In this document: piece by piece, positions 55,421-64,000 of the stretch
Position numbering within the stretch: position 1 is the stretch's first letter
Layout: each line of letters starts with the position of its first letter
Source of the DNA: Saturnia japonica
Lineage: Eukaryota; Arthropoda; Insecta; Lepidoptera; Saturniidae
Length of the DNA stretch: 64,000 nucleotides
Direction of reading: 5' to 3'
Assembly (NCBI GenBank): GCA_033032175.1
Contig: CM065320.1
Location: 16,759,413 to 16,823,412 of the forward strand
Translations under genes and position numbers: made by a program
Notes under the pieces: generated by a model
Databases searched by the model: none
Told to the model about the DNA's origin: nothing
The model's input: the letters and a program-made list of their open reading frames with translations, nothing else

Positions 55421-57597
55421 CTGTCATCCCTCCCCTATTTTGCTTAGCGTAAATTAAACACTGGTACACAGAAAGTATCCTATAATATATCCCATGATAT
55501 TACAAACAAACATACTTTCAAATTTATAATATTAGTAAGGGCTAAGATACGAGTATTAGTAAGTTATACAATCCTCGTAAATTTTCATAGATTAGATATG
55601 TTGTATTTTTATATATTTCTGCCTATTTTGATTGAGAAATGACCTAATGACATAACTTTATGACTACTTAACCGCTTTCCAAAAATTCTCAATATTAAAA
55701 CTACTGCAATTTATAATGATGTTGGTTGTTAGAATGTAAAGTGGACTTGGAATGAATACTAGGCACTATGAATAACTGATGAGGGCTAACAATTTAGCAT
55801 ACAATTCTTTTAGCATAATAAAATTCAACGGGCATTACGACCGCGAACTTTCCTCATCACGACCGAAAGTTAGAAGAGTTCGTTGTTGAACTAGTTCGAC
55901 AATCAGGGCGGTTAGTATTTTAATTAGGAACCGAGTTTGTCTGACCGTTATCTGATCATTAACTTTATTCATTAGGGCATTTCACAGGAGCGGCGCCGGC
56001 TGCGTTCCGTGACGCGCGTGTTATCTGATTTTAGTGATGTGCCGCTTACGCAATTATGAGTTAATTTAATAATTTTGCATCTGACTCAGTGGCAACTTTA
56101 ACTTAAATTATTTAAGAACGGGAATTGCTTCCCTGACAACTATTAACACTCGAAAGTAGGTATGGCAGAACACCGACATAAATCAATCAGTCCCCAGGAC
56201 GTTTAAAAAAGTTTAGTGCAAAATTTAACACCAAAGATAAGGAAACTGTACTACTCAAACCTAATCAATTGAATAAACTTTTACAAACCTAGGAAATCAA
56301 TGCGTTTCAACGAGGGGTAAACTCTTTTCAAAGCAGTTTTGAGATTAATACAAACAAATATAAGAACTAATTTCTCTCAACAATCACTGATAATCACTTT
56401 ATTAATAAAATGTCACCGAAGTAAATAGGCCATTTTGGATATAATGGACAGTGACGTATTTGTTTTTATGGCTCACAAATACAACTTGCGAGTTTTACAA
56501 TGTTATATAAATGTATGGTTCATCCATTCATTCATTCATCAATGTATCATAGTTATATTATGATTTACTGCTTGTAAGATAAAGAATGAATGTAAGTATA
56601 CATGGAAAGGGTGCAAGTGAAGGAAAATGACTCATCATAATCAAATTTAATTATGATCATTATAATTAACTGAATTACATCATATCCCATCTCTAGTTCG
56701 TTCTAATGACAATTGTTTCCGGTATCGTCCTCGCAAAATTCTATTTAATTATTTTTGTTGTAATAACTTTTAATTACAGTTTAATTTTTAAGGTCCCGTT
56801 CACAGAAAAGGAGTACTATATCTACTAAGAATACGGAGCACATCCTACTTTTTACTTTTAAGCTTTCAAAGTAAATGTGTTATTACGGTGGATTCCTTAA
56901 CAAATACAAAGTAAATTATAACACTCATGAGTATTTATTAAATTATAGTACATATAATTTAAATCTTAAAATGAAATGTAATCAATGTAGTTAATTTGAT
57001 ATGAAGTATTTGTAGTTCGTGGATGTACTGTACTATTCGACCTCTTAAAATTTCATGTGAATTTTATTCGGTGTTCTGTGGATTATTGACTTCGCAAATA
57101 AATGCTATACAGCTTCTTAGTTAACACAGTGCAGGTAATGCTTTACTGGGAATCAAAAATAGCCGTGTCTGCTTTATCTCTATCTATTAATATATTGTTA
57201 TATAAATTAACGGTGTCATTCGTCTGATATTTCGATGCGATCTAAATTATAAACATATTTTATTTATTGTATGTATTGAGTGCTATTGTTGCGATATTTC
57301 CAAATTAATTCTTATTTAATCGCCGATGTAATACGAACAACACGTAATTGCAGCAGTGTGTATTCACATATTAGTGTCATCGTTTTCTGGCCAACAAATC
57401 TCGTCAATAATATACTGGCTGAACCAACTTGTATGCGTTCGTTGTCTAAGGGTTATACATTCATTATGTCTGTTATGTCATAAATATATATCATTTGGAT
57501 AAAACATTATTAAAAATATTTCATAAAATTTATTCAATATTCCCATTTGGAAATTCATAACTAATTCTTAGATTCATTATTTAATTAAAGATAGAAT
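55421..57597. other. intergenic sequence downstream of the pickpocket gene
   Basis: AT-rich, with no convincing gene. A small CpG-rich patch at 55985-56030 (GGAGCGGCGCCGGCTGCG) stands out but has no coding frame. Confidence 0.4.
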
Positions 57598-57725
57598 TCA
57601 CGCTGATTGGTTAACTTTTCGATTATATATCCAGGATTTAACACCATGATATCCCAGTTGAATCAGTTCTATGATGGTTAAAACACTGAAGCCGAAGAAC
57701 ACGCTGAAGACACCTCCGAGTTGTG
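57598..57725 (-). CDS. pickpocket last exon with TM2
   Basis: QLGGVFSVFFGFSVLTIIEL with the GFS selectivity-filter-like triplet, then a short basic cytoplasmic tail ending NRKVNQSA and TGA at 57598-57600. Confidence 0.82.
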
Positions 57726-60700
57726 CTGAAAAGTTAAAAGAGGATATTAAAAAATGTCATAATCTCCTAATTAATCACCAAACGATATTTGTTTATTGTG
57801 ACGGTGTGAGTTACTTACAAAACAAATCTAACTGTCCGTAAAAAGACCAGCGTGAGTTGACTTTTGTTAGTCGGTTTTGATTAAATGCCCTTACGATAGT
57901 CACTTTTGATAAGTCCAAATCATCACTGTAAAAAAAATTATATAAAAAACGCGTCCAAGCTATCCCCTAACCATATAAATAATAAAATATGATGTATTTT
58001 TTAATTTAAATATATTTTGTAGACAGATTACAGAATCTAATAACACTCTAAAATTAATGCCATTTATAAAAAAGTTCTTTTTAATCAATTTGTGATCTTA
58101 GTAGAGCTGTAAGCTACACCAACAAAATCAAAAAATTCTTTATTCAATTTAGGCACTAAGAAGGTACTGAATGTCAAAACACTACTGCCGGTTCGGAAAA
58201 TATCCCAGACATCGAAAAGAACCGGTAAGAAACTCGATCGGGTTTACCTTCTTTTTTTAACAACAACTGATCAACCGATGTAGATGTCAACACATAGAAA
58301 TGGTAAAATAAAATGATTGAACTTACTAAAAGGAGTCATAAGATTTTACAGTTTGCGATAATTTGAAACTAGTAAATTTGACAAAGTCCATATCGATGTT
58401 ACATGCTTGAGGACAGTCGCATTCCGCCGAATCAAAGGATACTGGAATTTTAAATAAATACTAAAATATCCCATTTATTAACTTTTACTTTTTCTTGCTA
58501 TGAACAGACACGTAGTTAATTTGTAGTCTATAGTTATTTTAAGCCAAATTCAAAAACTACTCATGAGCGATGATTTGCAACGGCTCGTGTACCAGTGCAT
58601 GTTGAAAACTGAGCCCTTCAAATATAGCTGTGCGCGAGCTCTGTTACTTTGCAGCAGAAGAAAATTGTGTGGTAGTGGTGAATCCTAGTTTTGGGACGTT
58701 GGACATATTTGATAAACTTGATAATTTAAAAGTAGTAGTAGTATTTAAGCCGGTTTCTGAAAAGGCTTTAGCATCGTAGACCACATCTATACGCTGTGGC
58801 AGATTATACAGAAGACTGAGGAGTATAATCTGCCTTTATGCTTAGCGTTCGTGGACTACGAAAAAGCCTTTGATTCGGTCGAAACCTGGGCAGTGTTGCA
58901 GTCTCTCCAGCGGTGCCGTATTGACTATCGATATATCGAAGTGTTGAAGTGCTTGTACAACAACGCCACCATGTCGGTCCGAGTACAGGAGCAGTGCACG
59001 AAGGCAATTCCTTTGAGAAGAGGCGTTAGACAGGGAGACGTAATATCTCCGAAACTGTTTACCGCCGCTCTAGAGGACGCCTTCAAACTCCTGGAGTGGC
59101 AAGGACTCGGCATCAATGTCAATGGCGAGTACATCACTCACCTTCGATTTGCTGACGACATCGTAGTCATGGCAGAATCGCTGGAACATCTTGGCACAAT
59201 GCTCGATGGCCTCGACAAAGTTTCTCAACAGGTGGGCCTTAAAATGAACATGGACAAGACGAAAATCATGTCGAATGTCCATGTGGTGCCCACTCCAGTA
59301 TCAGTTGGGAACTCTTGTCTAGAAGTTGTTGAAGAATATGTCTACCTGGGACAAACAGTCCAGTTAGGAACGTCCAACTTTGAAAAAGAGGTCAGTCGAC
59401 GAATCCAACTCGGCTGGGCAGCGTTCGGGAAATTGCGCGACGTCTTCTCGTCCAAAATACCTCAGTGCCTCAAGACGAAAGTCTTTGACCAGTGTGTGTT
59501 GCCAGTGATGACATACGGCACAGAGACATGGTCGCTCACTGTGGGCCTCATAAGAAAGCTCAAGGTCGCTCAGCGAGCTATGGAGAGGGCTATGCTTGGT
59601 GTTTCTCTACGAGATCGAATCAGAAATGAGCAAGTTGAAGTGGCAGTGGGCGGGGCACATAGTTCGGAGAACTGACGGCCGTTGGGGCAGAAAGGTTCTC
59701 GAGTGGCGACCACGCACCGGAAAGCGCAACGTAGGACGGCCCCCCACTAGATAGAAAGACGACATAATAAAGGTCGCTGGGAGCCGTTGAGTGCAGGCCG
59801 CACAAGATCGGTCGCTCTGAAGATCTATAGGGGAGGCCTATGTTCAGCAGTGGACGTCCTGCGGCTGAAATGATGATGATGATGTAGTAGTAGACTAGTA
59901 AACTGTAATGCAAGATCAATCTTTCATATTATTCATTGATAACTATATGTTATCATCAAAAACTAGTATGTAACATTTTACCCATGGTATGTTTGGCGCA
60001 CTCCAAGCTCCTAGCTCTGCAGTGGGGTATTCCATAAGGACGAGGATGTGAAATGCGGACGCAGTGACATTTTTTTATAGTGCGCATTATTTCACACTCG
60101 AGTATGCAATAACTCCTGTGAAATTTTTTTAAATGATGTTAAATTAAGTCGTCTGAATAAGTAAAATGTAATAAATAATTGTAGTTATTGTGAAAACTAA
60201 AACAGACGAAACTTAAAAACCGATCAAGCATAGAAAAATAACATAGAACGATGTCTTCGTTAGCGTTTTAATAAAATTTGCAGCAATGAATAAAAATACT
60301 ACTGTGCTACTCCGCTGCAATCAAGATGATAAAAGTTTTCTATCTCTCTAACTGTTGTTGCGGATTGTACAGCTTCAAGCACATCTAAAATCAGTGGCCT
60401 TAATTTTAAGAAATTATTTCACTTATTTATGTTTGTTCCTTTAATGTTCATCATCTACCTTCTTATTCTTTAGAATCTACTCTTTACTTCCTCTGGTGAT
60501 GCAATTATTTTATGTCACGGTTGACTCGATAAAGATAATAATTGGAATACTTTAATTCTATTACTTGAATCAGTTAAGTTTCTTTTTAGGATAGGATTTT
60601 TATAACTGTTAATTTTATCTTTACCTATTCATAAAGTAAAATGGTAATGGTAATGGCTAAGTTTATGGAACCTTTGAGTTTCATACTTATGGTAGAGCGG

Positions 60701-63700
60701 AAAAAATTGTAGAGGTTCTTCAGCCATGCGACATCGGCGGATATCAGCATTAAAATTTCTGGCTTCCTCTGCAATTTGGAATCCTCGGATATAATATGCA
60801 GCCCATTTCTCAGTGCCAGCATCTAAAGGAGTACCATTGACTGTAGTTTCAATGAAGTGCTGATTACTTTGAAGTGCTAACTGAAATCAAAATTAAAGTA
60901 ACGGATTGTATTTGAGGCGATTGCTTTTCAAGTTTCTAACTCACTGGATGAAAGTGTCCATTATTTAGCAACAGCCAAAGAACTTTTCTGAATTTTATCA
61001 AATGTAAAACAATTTTTTCTCGCTTATTAAAGAAAGTTTGGTTTTTACCAAGGAATGGAGATTTGTATTCTTTTTAACTAATCCAAATAGGATTCGAGTG
61101 CCAAGAAATTATCAATTTTAAAGTAATTTTTCACAGATTCTTGTTTCTAGCGTAACAGTTTTAAGATGCTAAATGTATGTAAATTATGTATGTATGTATT
61201 TTTTCTTATAAGGTGTTTACTGTATTTAGAGTGAGCTGGATAAAATCAGATTAGTTAGGCAGAAATCTTACCCACTTATAGGAAAGATCAATATTGTCCA
61301 ACTTCTGTGTTTGATTTATGACTAGCATAAGGCCACTTGTGTATCCATGACTTCTACTTAACCATTCATCTTCTATATTAGTCTTAACGCTTTCGTTTTC
61401 AATAATTTCGCTGCAAGAAATATTAAGAAGAATATTACAGACACGTTATTTAATTATAGATTACTAAATTAAGGAACCTTTCAAGAACTGATTACCTCTA
61501 AATTTTTAAAAATTAATGCAATCTACCTAAGCGATTTTAACGCTCATATTGGAATAAATAAAAAAATGCCGTACCGTACTAATGATCGACCATTGAAAAC
61601 GCAGCAGTAACCCGCTCCAGTCAATTCCATGTGAAATAAGAAAGAGCAGTTCATTAGCGTATTATTCCAGCGACATCTGAAATTGATTTGCATTGTGTTT
61701 GAAAGGTCGTTTTGGAGTTAATCATACAGCTAAACTTGTAATCTACTTTCGAGGTGATGAAAATGTACTTGAGAAGAGTGTGTCATTAGGAGTTGCACCT
61801 TAGCTTCTACTAGCAGTATTACTTCAAACTTTTCTCTCATTTACATTAAAGTAATATATATTTTTACAGCTACATAGAGTTTAAGCTTTATTTATGAAGA
61901 AGAAATATTAAAAGAGAAACAAAATATTGCCTTAATATCTTACAATGTCGAGTTAGCAACCATTCTAAAACTGAAAAACTTAATAATAGGTTCAACATTG
62001 AATGAATAAGTGTCAAAGCAAAACTTATTTGCAGAATGAAATTTCAAAGGAACGTTTAGCTTTTTCAAGCTAAACGATGAACCTATCAATATAAGTCGAG
62101 ATAGAAGAAACATGTGAGCTTTATGAACCATAGAAAAAAATTGTACATTCTAAATTAATAAGTAACCTTGTATGAAAATAGAGCTAGGATTAAAATACGG
62201 TGAGTTTTAGGACCTGAAAAGGGTTTCTTCGCAAGTTGTCATGAGTCTTCTGCTAGCAATATCTATGTTCAGACCATTGAAGGAGAGCAAATGTTCAATA
62301 TTTTCCAGGTCGGTCAACCTGTATTCAACGTCTGGCGAGTAGAAGGCTGCCAACTGCCGCATTACTTTTTTGTAGTAAGTTGCGTTTGACCCAGGGGGCA
62401 GATTACTGGAACAAATGATTAAAACAAAACTTATAATAGTTCAATGATGAATATCAGCTAAACTTATTTGCAGAAGTGAAATTTCAAAGGAACGTTTATG
62501 CTTTTTCAAGCTAAACGTATGACACCTATACAATATTATACGTGTATGCTATAATACATGTAAGCATATAAGATCTAGAAAAAAATTACACAAAACTATA
62601 AGTACACCTGCTATGAAAGTGGAGCTAGGATAAAATGGTGTTTTCAGGTACCTGAAACTTCAAGTTGTCAATGAAGTCATCCTGCATTATTATATTAATA
62701 CGTTGAAGGAGAGCAAAACTGTTAATACCTCTTAGTGTCAAGCGTATTGACGTGCTGCGAGTAAACTAATGATTATTTTGATTTAGTACATGCGTTACCC
62801 AAGTTTATATGGAAGAAGTGATTGCAGAAAGCTTTAAATTCAATATACTATAATAAAAGTGATTGTTTACTGAATACTAGTATAATATACAATATTATAT
62901 ATTAATACTGCGAAGTCCTAACACGACAAGTGTACCATTGAACTTAGTACCCGCCAGAAAGGTATTGTTATTGTTATTCAATGAAAAGTGACAGCAAGTG
63001 ATATAATATATCATTGTTATAGGTTCATACTGCAAATGTCAAACAGAAACATTATCCTATGATTAAATTCGTCTGGAAAACAGAATTTCAGAAAGCTTAA
63101 GGAGCGACTGCTAGTATAGCAGGAAATTTATATAATATGATAATATGATTAAATAAAATCAGAGATTATTCCTGCGAATCCTACCAAGTGTCATTGAACT
63201 TAGTACCAATATGTATTGTTATTCAATTAAGTGACAGCAAGTGATATAATATTCAGTTTAGGCACTTCATGACTGCATATTTATGTCAAACGTCTCTAGT
63301 GATTAATTCGTGGTCGAATTTGAGCTTAAGGGCGACATGCTAAATAGAGACATATGTATGCAGTCATGGTTTACTAACGAGTTATTCCGGATTAGCCAAT
63401 GTATGTAGGTACCTATGTATGACATACGATATTCTACTGGCAATTATAGTTGGCAATATATTTGTTATTCTTAACCAATGAGGATATTTCGGAAGTAAAT
63501 GTGAAAAAAATATCCCAAAAGTCGCAAGAGTTACATTTCAAGCAAGAATTTTATATCTAGTAGTTACATTTTAGCAATGAATTCTTCTATCTTATCATCC
63601 CGAAAACTGATCTCTGGGCAAAGCAAGACTGACGGGAACGGCGTGACTCTAGTGTAGGACTCCACCTGCGCGATGAAGGTTGGATTGCTGAGGAAACGCT

Positions 63701-63768
63701 TCACTGTCAGACAGATCACGGTGACCGAGCAGCCGAAGAGCATACTCATTGCAACGATCCATAGCCAC
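57598..63768 (-). CDS. pickpocket-type DEG/ENaC sodium channel subunit, incomplete
   Basis: Minus-strand exons: 63568-63768, 62214-62405, 61272-61410, 60687-60880, then a gap, 58327-58441, 57819-57925, 57598-57725. Phases agree at every adjacent junction except across the gap. The first exon has TM1 (RWLWIVAMSMLFGCSVTVIC) and TPFPSVLLCPE. Later exons have LPPGSNATYYKKVMRQLAAF, GYTSGLMLVINQTQKLD and RRCRMAEEPLQFFPLY, then ECDCPQACNIDM. The last has TM2 (LGGVFSVFFGFSVLTIIELI). These are hallmarks of insect ppk channels, amiloride-sensitive Na+ channels of sensory or epithelial cells. The Cys-rich exon expected between 58442 and 60686 was not found; an RTE LINE occupies that interval. The N-terminal exon lies beyond the window. 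Confidence 0.83.
57819..57925 (-). CDS. pickpocket exon before TM2
   Basis: One completing base, DDLDLSKVTIVRAFNQNRL, SRWSFYGQLDLF; donor GTAAG at 57814-57818. Confidence 0.78.
58125..58260 (-). mobile_element. LINE 3' tail, copy D (pickpocket intron)
   Basis: TTTATTCAATTTAGGCACTA, AACACTACTGCCGGTTCGG and AAGAAACTCGATCGGGTTTA match the 3' UTR of the family at 15695-16038. Only the UTR part is present. Confidence 0.62.
58327..58441 (-). CDS. pickpocket Cys-rich exon
   Basis: Acceptor CAG at 58442-58444. SFDSAECDCPQACNIDMDF, VKFTSFKLSQTVKSYDSFY; C-x-C-x-x-x-C is the late extracellular motif. Starts with two completing bases, which cannot join the phase-2 end of 60687-60880, so an exon is missing between them. 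Confidence 0.78.
58745..59885 (+). mobile_element. RTE-clade LINE fragment
   Basis: 5' truncated; contains the RT part of ORF2 and the typical tail CCTATGTTCAGCAGTGGACG ending in GATGATGATGATG. AGTAGTAGTA-type repeats lie on both sides (58731-58741 and 59884-59893) and may be the target duplication. It sits in the pickpocket gene, opposite strand, in the gap where one exon is missing. Confidence 0.8.
58761..59675 (+). pseudogene. RTE LINE reverse transcriptase fragment
   Basis: The frame opens at KGFSIVDHIYTLWQIIQKTE and has CLAFVDYEKAFDSVETWAVL, RRGVRQGDVISPKLF, LRFADDIVVMAE with the catalytic FADD, KTKIMSN, EYVYLGQ and LPVMTYGTETWSL. After residue ~290 the frame shifts: the usual C-terminal WQWAGHIVRR.DGRWG stretch is readable in another frame from about 59640, and further stops follow. 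Thus the copy is dead. Confidence 0.82.
59990..60686. other. pickpocket intron region with an unassigned short frame
   Basis: A minus-strand frame 60299-60434 reads NNFLKLRPLILDVLEAVQSA, TTVREIENFYHLDCSGVAQ, then stop. It looks protein-like but is not the expected ppk exon and I do not recognise it. The rest is AT-rich. Confidence 0.3.
60687..60880 (-). CDS. pickpocket extracellular exon 4
   Basis: Acceptor CAG at 60881-60883. LALQSNQHFIETTVNGTPL, EKWAAYIIRGFQIAEEARNF, DIRRCRMAEEPLQFFPLYHK. The R-C-x-x-x-E motif is the ppk signature before the Cys-rich domain. The donor GTATGA at 60681-60686 is my choice; the frame stays open a little further. Confidence 0.75.
61272..61410 (-). CDS. pickpocket extracellular exon 3
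   Basis: One completing base, then EIIENESVKTNIEDEW, SRSHGYTSGLMLVINQTQ, LDNIDLSYKW; donor GTAAG at 61267-61271. Phase 0 end fits the next exon. Confidence 0.75.
62017..62350. repeat. tandem duplication, intact copy (includes pickpocket exon 2)
   Basis: From AAAACTTATTTGCAGAATGA through most of the exon at 62214-62405. The counterpart is 62457-62765. Confidence 0.65.
62214..62405 (-). CDS. pickpocket extracellular exon 2
   Basis: Starts with one completing base, then NLPPGSNATYYKKVMRQLAA, FYSPDVEYRLTDLENIEHLL, and MTTCEETLF, with the conserved Cys in TTCEE. Donor GT at 62212-62213. A decayed duplicate of this exon and its flank lies at 62457-62765. Confidence 0.8.
62457..62765 (-). pseudogene. 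decayed duplicate of pickpocket exon 2 and its intron flank
   Basis: Colinear with 62017-62350: TTGCAGAAGTGAAATTTCAA, TTTTCAAGCTAAACG, GGAGCTAGGAT, ACCTGAAACTTCAAGTTGTC and TGAAGGAGAGCAAAA all have partners, but small insertions and deletions throughout destroy the reading frame. The 3' part of the exon (the acceptor half) is not recognisable. Confidence 0.65.
62870..63350. repeat. second indel-rich tandem duplication
   Basis: 62870-63115 and about 63130-63350 share CATTGAACTTAGTACC, TATTGTTATTCAAT, GTGACAGCAAGTGATATAAT and a CAAATGTCAAAC-like block, with many single-base indels. In the pickpocket intron between exons 63568 and 62214. Confidence 0.6.
63568..63768 (-). CDS. pickpocket exon with TM1
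   Basis: Acceptor CAG at 63769-63771, donor GTAAC at 63563-63567. Encodes TM1, then SNPTFIAQVESYTRVTPFP, SVLLCPEISFRDDKIEEFIA. The first Cys of the extracellular domain is in LLCPE. Confidence 0.8.
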
Positions 63769-64000
63769 CTGTTGGAAAATACTTGATATAAAATATACCT
63801 AACTAATTTTCTACTTTTACAAATCACTTTCGGAAAAGAGGCTTGAAAGAGACTGAAACTGGTAAAACTAGAGCCAGAATACTATCTCATTTGGATATAA
63901 ATTTCTATAGCGCATTTGGAAACCACTAAATTGATTTCTAATTCAAGTGGGTCGCTGCGAGTGCAATATAATTAAATTGGATTTTACACAACAAAGCAAA

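Overview
The window is AT-rich eukaryotic DNA with intron-split genes. Its repeats (Helitron 3' ends, RTE and Jockey LINEs, BEL/Pao and Gypsy elements) are of the kind that fill lepidopteran genomes. I read it as a moth or butterfly chromosome; the species is not resolved. All host-gene calls rest on translated motifs and splice phases read by eye.

Host genes. (1) 664-885 (+): last exon of a GT49 glucuronyltransferase of the B4GAT1 type. (2) 15338-24447 (-): a five-exon, phase-consistent trypsin-like serine protease with signal peptide, acidic propeptide, RR|IVAG activation site, complete His-Asp-Ser triad and a trypsin-type Asp in the specificity pocket. (3) 37942-38825 (-): the main exon of a secreted five-domain Kazal inhibitor, followed by a decayed extra Kazal module at 37678-37896. 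(4) 57598-63768 (-): seven exons of a pickpocket-type DEG/ENaC sodium channel subunit. It runs off the right edge at its N-terminus, and one Cys-rich exon is missing from the place where an RTE LINE now sits.

Mobile DNA. 3096-13887 is one very large composite BEL/Pao element bounded by a perfect 5-bp target duplication. Inside it are a duplicated gag region, an extra partial LTR, a Jockey LINE fragment joined to the integrase end, and a second Jockey 3' fragment in the 3' LTR. A third Jockey copy of the same family lies at 26466-28771 (-). 32390-35390 is a long inverted-repeat (foldback-like) element split by a Tc1 transposon (32484-34082) with one in-frame stop. 40160-41111 is a miniature LTR element (TRIM-like) with primer-binding site, polypurine tract and 5-bp duplication. 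44804-48976 is a young Gypsy element with nearly identical LTRs, a -1 frameshift site and a deleted integrase core. Smaller pieces are Helitron-like copies, six copies of one LINE 3' tail, a tRNA-derived SINE and microsatellites.

How it fits together. The protease and Kazal genes share a strand, but the residues at the Kazal reactive sites (Phe, Ala, Ser, Leu, Glu) do not suit a trypsin-like target, so they are unlikely to be an enzyme-inhibitor pair. Three of the protease introns hold the same LINE tail. I found no convincing tRNA, rRNA, CRISPR or bacterial-type operon. The most interesting structures are the composite BEL element, the nested foldback/Tc1 element, and the indel-rich tandem duplications in the pickpocket gene.
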